A stretch of 64,000 nucleotides of DNA. Source: CAJCJE01 sp035948315 (lineage in GTDB: Bacteria > Actinomycetota > Actinomycetes > Mycobacteriales > Pseudonocardiaceae). The position numbers were made by a program, and so were the translations under genes. Below, piece after piece: positions 59,842-64,000 of this stretch; within the stretch, counting starts at the first letter, position 1; each line of letters begins with the position of its first letter. Below the pieces are notes generated by a model that was not told the DNA's origin, searched no databases, and saw only the letters and a program-made list of their open reading frames with translations. The DNA is taken from positions 248,001-312,000 of the forward strand of contig DASZJG010000089.1 of assembly GCA_035948315.1 (NCBI GenBank), read 5' to 3'.

Positions 59842-61581
59842 GTGCCCACCAACCGTAATCGAGCCGCAGATCGCACGCCCCAACACACCCGCAGGACCTT
59901 CCTCGGCGCGGCAGGCGCAGCGCTCACCGCGGCCGCCTTACCCCAGGCCACCGCCCACGCCGCCGCACTCCCATCCCCACCCGGTTTCCCCAGCGGCATC
60001 CCGCTGGCCAGGCGGACCTACCAGAACTGGTCCGAACAGATCACCGTCGAACACGCCTGGACCGCGACCCCGGCCGACACCGACGACGTCGTCGCCGTCG
60101 TCAACTGGGCGCACGCGAGCGGATACCGGGTGCGGGCCCGTGGCAAGGCACACAACTGGTCCCCCATCGTCCTGCCGTCCGGCGCCGACCCGTCCCGCTA
60201 CGTCCTCCTCGACACCACCGCCCACCTCACCGGCATCACCGTCGCCGCCGGCAGCCCCGCCACCGTCACGGCCGGCGCCGGCACCACCATCGACGACCTG
60301 CTGGCAGCCCTGGAAAAGGCCGGCTACGGCCTACTCGAAACCACCGCCCCCGGAGACCTGACGATCGGGGGCGTGCTGGCCATCGGCGGCCACGGCAGCG
60401 GCATCCCCGCACTCGGCGAAACCCGCCCGGCCGGCGGTGGCTACGGCAGCCTGGCCAACCAGGTGCTCTCCCTCACCGCGATCGTCTGGGACGAGCAGGC
60501 CGCTGCCTACGTCCCGCGCACCTTCCACCGCACCGACCCGGACATCGGCGCCCTGCTCGTGCACCTCGGCCGGGCACTCGTCACCGAGGTCACCCTCCAG
60601 GTCATCCCCAACCAGCGGCTGCGCTGCCAGAACCTGATCGACATCCCCGCCGCCGACCTGTTCGCCGCCCACGGCAGCCACGCTCACACGGTCGCCGACT
60701 TCCTCGACGAGACCGGCCGGGTCGAGGTCATCTGGTTCCCGTTCACCGAATGCCCGTGGCTCAAGGTCTGGTCGGTCAGCCCGACCCGGCCCTGGCAGAG
60801 CCGGCACATCACCCAGCCCTACCCGTACACGTTCGCCAACGTGATCACCAAGCCGGAATCCGACCTGCTCAAGGCCGTCGTCGCCGGTCAGGTCGCGCCC
60901 ACCCCGCTGTTCACGGCGGCCGACTACGACATCGTCGCCACCGGCCTGCTGCTCACCGACACCGCCGACGTGTGGGGCTGGTCCCGCGCGAGCCTGCTCT
61001 ACGTCCGGCCGACCACCCTGCGCATCGTCGAAGGCGGCTGGGCCGTGCTCACCGCGCGAGCCGACGTCCAGCAGGTCCTGCACCAGTTCTACCTGCGCTA
61101 CCAGTCCCTGGTCACCCAGTACCAGCAGGCAGGCGAATACCCGGTCAACGGCCCGATAGAGATCAGAATCACCACCACCGACACCCCCGCGGATGTCGCC
61201 GTGTCCAACCCCGTCGGCCCCTGGCTCGCCCCCACCAGGCCCCGGCCCGACCACCCCGAATGGGACACCTGCGTCTGGCTCGACATCGGCACGCTGCCCG
61301 ACACCCCGGCCGCCGCCCGGTTCTACACCGACATGGAAGCCTGGATCTGGGCCACCTACGCGGGAGCGCGCGCCACCGTCCGTCCAGAATGGTCCAAAGC
61401 CTGGGCACACACCTCGGCAGGCGCCTGGACCAACAAGTCGATGCTCGCGCACACCATCCCGGACGCCTTCCGCGCCGGTCAGGCCGCCACCGACAACTGG
61501 GACGCGGCCCGCACCACGCTCAACCGACTGGACCCGGCCCGAGTCTTCAGCAACCCGTTCCTGGACACCCTGCTCCCGTGA
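59842..61581 (+). CDS. Tat-exported VAO-type oxidase, cholesterol oxidase (class II)-like
   Basis: About 579 aa. The N-terminus RTPQHTRRTFLGAAGAALTA is a twin-arginine signal ending near AHA. The FAD-binding PCMH domain includes RVRARGKAHNWSPIVLPSGA and LTIGGVLAIGGHGSGIPALG, with a His that could bind FAD covalently. The later half (RVEVIWFPFTECPWLKVWSV, VRPTTLRIVEGGWAVLTARA) resembles the substrate-binding domain of the Brevibacterium sterolicum covalent-FAD cholesterol oxidase. GTG 59842 is chosen; ATG 59812 is also in frame. It would oxidise a sterol or other bulky alcohol outside the cell; substrate is inferred only by similarity. Confidence 0.8.
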   Translation: MPTNRNRAADRTPQHTRRTFLGAAGAALTAAALPQATAHAAALPSPPGFPSGIPLARRTYQNWSEQITVEHAWTATPADTDDVVAVVNWAHASGYRVRARGKAHNWSPIVLPSGADPSRYVLLDTTAHLTGITVAAGSPATVTAGAGTTIDDLLAALEKAGYGLLETTAPGDLTIGGVLAIGGHGSGIPALGETRPAGGGYGSLANQVLSLTAIVWDEQAAAYVPRTFHRTDPDIGALLVHLGRALVTEVTLQVIPNQRLRCQNLIDIPAADLFAAHGSHAHTVADFLDETGRVEVIWFPFTECPWLKVWSVSPTRPWQSRHITQPYPYTFANVITKPESDLLKAVVAGQVAPTPLFTAADYDIVATGLLLTDTADVWGWSRASLLYVRPTTLRIVEGGWAVLTARADVQQVLHQFYLRYQSLVTQYQQAGEYPVNGPIEIRITTTDTPADVAVSNPVGPWLAPTRPRPDHPEWDTCVWLDIGTLPDTPAAARFYTDMEAWIWATYAGARATVRPEWSKAWAHTSAGAWTNKSMLAHTIPDAFRAGQAATDNWDAARTTLNRLDPARVFSNPFLDTLLP

Positions 61582-61588
61582 CCCCGCT

Positions 61589-61615
61589 GCCCGCCGGGCT
61601 TCGCGCTCGGCGGGC
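61589..61615. terminator. Bidirectional terminator between the oxidase and yajQ
   Basis: An 11-bp stem (GCCCGCCGGGC with GCTCGGCGGGC, one G-T pair) and loop TTCGC sit in the 43-bp gap between two convergent genes. Confidence 0.75.
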
Positions 61616-61624
61616 TTCCCGGGC

Positions 61625-62116
61625 TCAGCGGAAGTTCGTGAACTGCAGCGCGACGCCGAAATCCTGCCCCTTGAGCAGGGCGATGACCTCCTGCAGATGG
61701 TCCTTCTTCTTGCCCGACACCCGCAGCTGGTCGCCCTGGATCTGCGCCTGCACACCCTTCGGAGCCTCGTCCCGGATGTACTTGCCGATCTTCTTGGCGT
61801 TCTCCGAGGAGATGCCCTGCAGGATGGTGCCGGTGACCTTGTAGACCTTCCCGGACAGTGCGGGCTCGCCCACCTCGAACGACTTCAACGAGATGCCGCG
61901 CTTGACCAGCTTCTCCTTGAACAGGTCGATCGCGGCCAGGCAACGCTCCTCCGCGTCGGAGGTGAAGGCGATCCCTTCCTCCCCGGACCAGGCCACCGTG
62001 GTGTTGGTCCCGCGGAAGTCGAACCGGCTCCCCAGTTCCTTGCTGGCCTGGTTGAGCGCGTTGTCCACCTCCTGCCGTTCCACCTTGCTCACCACGTCGA
62101 ACGAGGGGTCCGCCAC
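61625..62116 (-). CDS. YajQ family nucleotide-binding protein
   Basis: A 163-aa protein matching the YajQ/UPF0234 family throughout: SFDVVSKVERQEVDNALNQA at the start, LGSRFDFRGTNTTVAW, GKVYKVTGTILQGISSENAK, KKIGKYIRDEAPKGVQAQIQ and QLRVSGKKKDHLQEVIALLK at the end. It contains two RRM-like folds; members bind nucleic acids, and some bind cyclic di-GMP. Full length matches the family. It lies convergent to the oxidase and 133 bp from the tRNA gene. Its specific role here is unknown. Confidence 0.95.
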   Translation of the reverse strand: MADPSFDVVSKVERQEVDNALNQASKELGSRFDFRGTNTTVAWSGEEGIAFTSDAEERCLAAIDLFKEKLVKRGISLKSFEVGEPALSGKVYKVTGTILQGISSENAKKIGKYIRDEAPKGVQAQIQGDQLRVSGKKKDHLQEVIALLKGQDFGVALQFTNFR

Positions 62117-62249
62117 GTGCCTAACACCTCCGTGCCTGGATCTTTCGGCGCAATACCACTACCCGCCGGATGCTACCGGCAGGGACCCGTTGACCGGTCG
62201 CGCTCCTGGTTGGGTATTGTTCAGCGCGCGGTCACCGAAGACCGCACAC

Positions 62250-62331
62250 GGCGGGTTGCCCGAGTGGTCAAAGGGAGCAGACTGTAAATCTGTCGGCTAC
62301 GCCTACGAAGGTTCGAACCCTTCACCCGCCA
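62250..62331 (+). tRNA. tRNA-Tyr (GTA)
   Basis: The acceptor arm GGCGGGT pairs with ACCCGCC (62324-62330), with discriminator A at 62331. The anticodon loop CTGTAAA gives GTA, decoding tyrosine. The T-arm GGTTCGAACC is intact, and the long variable arm expected of tRNA-Tyr is present. CCA is not encoded directly after the discriminator. Confidence 0.96.
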
Positions 62332-62680
62332 CACCAGCCAAATCGGCCCCTCACCAGCAAGAACAAGGTGAGGGGCCGATCTTGTTGGATGGTGTGCGGC
62401 GCCAGGCAGCGGCAGGGGGTGTTTGTCCCCCATTTCTCCCCCGACGTTCCGCCCAAACAGGGCATCGATCTTCGCACGATAGTGGGCGGCGATCAGCACG
62501 CGACGCAGGTTGGGTTGCTCCGAATCTGCCGGCTGCACAAAGTGACGGGGTCGGCAGTTAGGTGATCTCGGGGGTGAGATCACGCCGAGCGGTGGTGGAT
62601 GTCGTTGCGGCAGCCCGCGCACGCCTGCCCGCGACGAACGCGTTTGACTTCGAGCACACTCTAAGCGGGAGGCTGGGCGC
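62332..62680. other. tRNA-adjacent intergenic with possible integrase remnant
   Basis: 349 bp between tRNA-Tyr and the MerR gene. After the terminator, a minus-strand frame (about 62400-62520) reads AAHYRAKIDALFGRNVGGEM, which resembles the loosely conserved ends of actinomycete tyrosine recombinases that sit beside their tRNA attachment sites. It is too short and degenerate to call as a gene. Nothing else was seen. Confidence 0.3.
62342..62380 (+). terminator. Hairpin after tRNA-Tyr
   Basis: A perfect 14-bp inverted repeat (ATCGGCCCCTCACC and complement) with an 11-nt loop, 10 bp after the tRNA, followed by CTTGTT. It probably terminates the tRNA transcript. Confidence 0.8.
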
Positions 62681-63112
62681 ATGACGCCCGCTGAACTGAC
62701 GATCGCCGAGGTGGCCGAGCGCACCGGCCTGACGCGGCACACGCTGCGCTACTACGAGCGCGATGGGCTGATGATCGGTGTCGGCCGGGCCGACTCCGGG
62801 CATCGTCGCTACTCGGAAGGCGACCTCGGCTGGATCGATCTGATCACCAAGCTGCGGGCCACAGGCATGCCGATCCGCGAGGTGCGCCGCTACGCCGAGC
62901 TGGTCCGCGCCGGTGACGGCAATGAGGACGAGCGGCTCGCGCTCCTGCGAGCCCATGGCGAGCGGGTCCGCGCGCAACTCGACACCATGGCGGCCTACCT
63001 CGACGCCATCGACATGAAGATCAGGTACTACGCCGACGGGATCGAGGCGTGCGAGCCGCCGGACAGCTGCCTCAGTTCGCGGCGTCCAGCAGTTGCCTCT
63101 GTTCCGCGCTGA
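62681..63112 (+). CDS. MerR family transcriptional regulator
   Basis: A 143-aa regulator. The winged helix is in LTIAEVAERTGLTRHTLRYY followed by ERDGLMIGVGRADSGHRRYS, and a long dimerisation helix follows (GERVRAQLDTMAAYLDAIDM). The C-terminal effector part is short, with one CEPPDSC pair that might bind a thiol-reactive ligand, though this is uncertain. The last 41 bp overlap the convergent aldo/keto reductase gene; regulator and reductase are often paired in this way, so it may control that gene. Confidence 0.92.
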   Translation: MTPAELTIAEVAERTGLTRHTLRYYERDGLMIGVGRADSGHRRYSEGDLGWIDLITKLRATGMPIREVRRYAELVRAGDGNEDERLALLRAHGERVRAQLDTMAAYLDAIDMKIRYYADGIEACEPPDSCLSSRRPAVASVPR

Positions 63113-64000
63113 GCTGCAGATCGACCGCGGCCAGGCTCTCGTCGAGCTGCCCGACCGACGATGCACCGATGAGCGGCACGACCGGCAGCTCGCCGCCGAT
63201 CAGCCACGCCAGCACCACCTGGTTCGCCGTGGCGCCCGTCTCCTTTACGACCTGATCGAGTGCGCTGAGCCGGGCGCGAGTGCCCGGATGGTCGTAGGCG
63301 CGGTCCAGCTCCTTGTCAGGGCGGGTGTACGCGCCGTTGAGCAGCGGCGAGTACGCCACCAGCGTCATCCCCGGCTCGGCGCGCAGGTAGCTGAGGATCG
63401 ACCCGTCCGCGACGCCGAGGTCGCCGTCGCGCGTGAAACGGAGTTCGGGGATGTCGGTTCGCATGCGCAGATACGTGTGGTGATACTGGAGCACGTCGGC
63501 CCTCGCGCTGCCAGCAGCGGCCGCAAGGCCCCGTGCCCGTTCCACCTGCCAGACCCAGTGGTTGCTCAAGCCGAGCAGGCCGACCGTGCCGTCTGCGGCC
63601 AGCTCCCCGAACGCGGCCACCTGCTCGTCCAGCGGAACCCCGGTCTGATCAGGGACATGCGCGTAGTAGAGATCGATCCGCTCCACGCCGAGGCGTTCCC
63701 GGCTGCGCTCGCTGGCCTCTCGGACCGCCGCACGTGACAGGCTTTCGCGCGGGGTGTCGCGGTCGGTCGTCGGCGCGATAGGCCGTCCCCCGGCCTTCGT
63801 CGCGATGACGATCTCGTCACCGATACCGTGGCTGGCACGCCACCGGCCGAGCAGCGCCTCACTCTCGCCGCCCTGCGTGCCGTTCACGAAGTACAAGTAG
63901 TTGTTCGAGGTGTCGATGAAATTCCCGCCCGCCGCGGCGTACCGGTCCAGGATCGCGAAGGACGTCGCTTCGTCTGTCGTCGTGCCGAACCGCATCGCGC
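63072..64000 (-). CDS. Aldo/keto reductase, N-terminally incomplete
   Basis: A NADPH-dependent TIM-barrel oxidoreductase cut by the right window edge. The visible part has AAAGGNFIDTSNNYLYFVNG with the catalytic Asp and Tyr region, EIVIATKAGGRPIAP with the catalytic Lys, RLGVERIDLYYAHVPDQTGV with the His, and TLVAYSPLLNGAYTRPD and VVPLIGASSVGQLDESLAAV for cofactor binding. The first visible residues MRFGTTTDEAT are internal in the family (usually LGTMRFG), so the true start lies beyond 64000. The substrate is unknown. It overlaps the MerR-type gene. Confidence 0.93.
   Translation of the reverse strand, partial: AMRFGTTTDEATSFAILDRYAAAGGNFIDTSNNYLYFVNGTQGGESEALLGRWRASHGIGDEIVIATKAGGRPIAPTTDRDTPRESLSRAAVREASERSRERLGVERIDLYYAHVPDQTGVPLDEQVAAFGELAADGTVGLLGLSNHWVWQVERARGLAAAAGSARADVLQYHHTYLRMRTDIPELRFTRDGDLGVADGSILSYLRAEPGMTLVAYSPLLNGAYTRPDKELDRAYDHPGTRARLSALDQVVKETGATANQVVLAWLIGGELPVVPLIGASSVGQLDESLAAVDLQLSAEQRQLLDAAN

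Noticed and set aside
62221..62742. A minus-strand open frame covering the tRNA-Tyr gene
   Set aside because: It reads through the tRNA in antisense (KGSNLRRRSRQIYS), a common artefact. Only the short integrase-like piece was kept as a weak finding.

Overview
The window is a contiguous chromosomal segment of a very GC-rich actinobacterium. It shows strong third-position GC bias, many GTG starts, menaquinone as the quinone, a BldC regulator, F420-type oxidoreductases and ATGA/GTGA/TGATG stop-start overlaps. Gene content and order suggest Pseudonocardiales or a close relative; the species cannot be read from the sequence. No CRISPR array, insertion sequence, prophage or secondary-metabolite cluster is visible.

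Layout. 1-4048: the end of an oligopeptide ABC transporter operon (permease tail, fused two-ATPase subunit, lipoprotein binding protein). 4048-5750: a membrane protein and a small toxin/antitoxin-like pair. 5807-11887: hemL, a histidine phosphatase and the System II cytochrome c maturation set (ResA-like thioredoxin, CcdA, ResB, CcsB). 12008-17712: a MinD-like ATPase with a Gln/Pro-rich head, an LtrA-like membrane protein, bldC, a DUF4229 protein and a Cds1-like PLP enzyme. 17709-28609: menaquinone genes menA, menE, menB, menD, menF, menG and menJ, interrupted by a small lower-GC toxin-antitoxin block (24521-25518). 28747-44918: a complete 14-gene complex I operon, nuoA to nuoN, behind two near-perfect Rex-type operators, followed at once by a polyprenyl diphosphate synthase. 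45957-46635: a structured intergenic region with a candidate micro-gene on the minus strand. 46636-51795: a sunset-domain membrane protein and, convergently, korB/korA. 52221-64000: Lrp regulator with DDAH-like hydrolase, DMT transporter, VC0807-like membrane protein, a frameshifted remnant, LLM oxidoreductase, siderophore-interacting protein, HtpX, RfbA, a Tat-exported VAO-type sterol/alcohol oxidase, YajQ, tRNA-Tyr, a MerR regulator and an aldo/keto reductase cut by the window edge.

The genes form a respiratory neighbourhood: haem precursor synthesis, cytochrome c maturation, menaquinone ring and tail synthesis, complex I as menaquinone reductase, and a ferredoxin-dependent 2-oxoacid oxidoreductase. 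From memory, the order hemL - phosphatase - thioredoxin - ccdA - resB - ccsB - menA - menE - menB - menD - menG - menJ - polyprenyl synthase - htpX - yajQ parallels the Rv0524-Rv0566c stretch of Mycobacterium tuberculosis, with the nuo operon lying between menJ and the polyprenyl synthase here. No menC or menH was found in the window.

The observations most worth following are the 153-bp minus-strand frame at 46013-46165 (strong ribosome binding site, hydrophobic peptide ending HHCWW, in-frame TGA, then a frame that continues to the terminator), the paired Rex operators before nuoA, the three-gene toxin-antitoxin block with a Phd-tail-like third gene, and the frameshifted gene at 55795.
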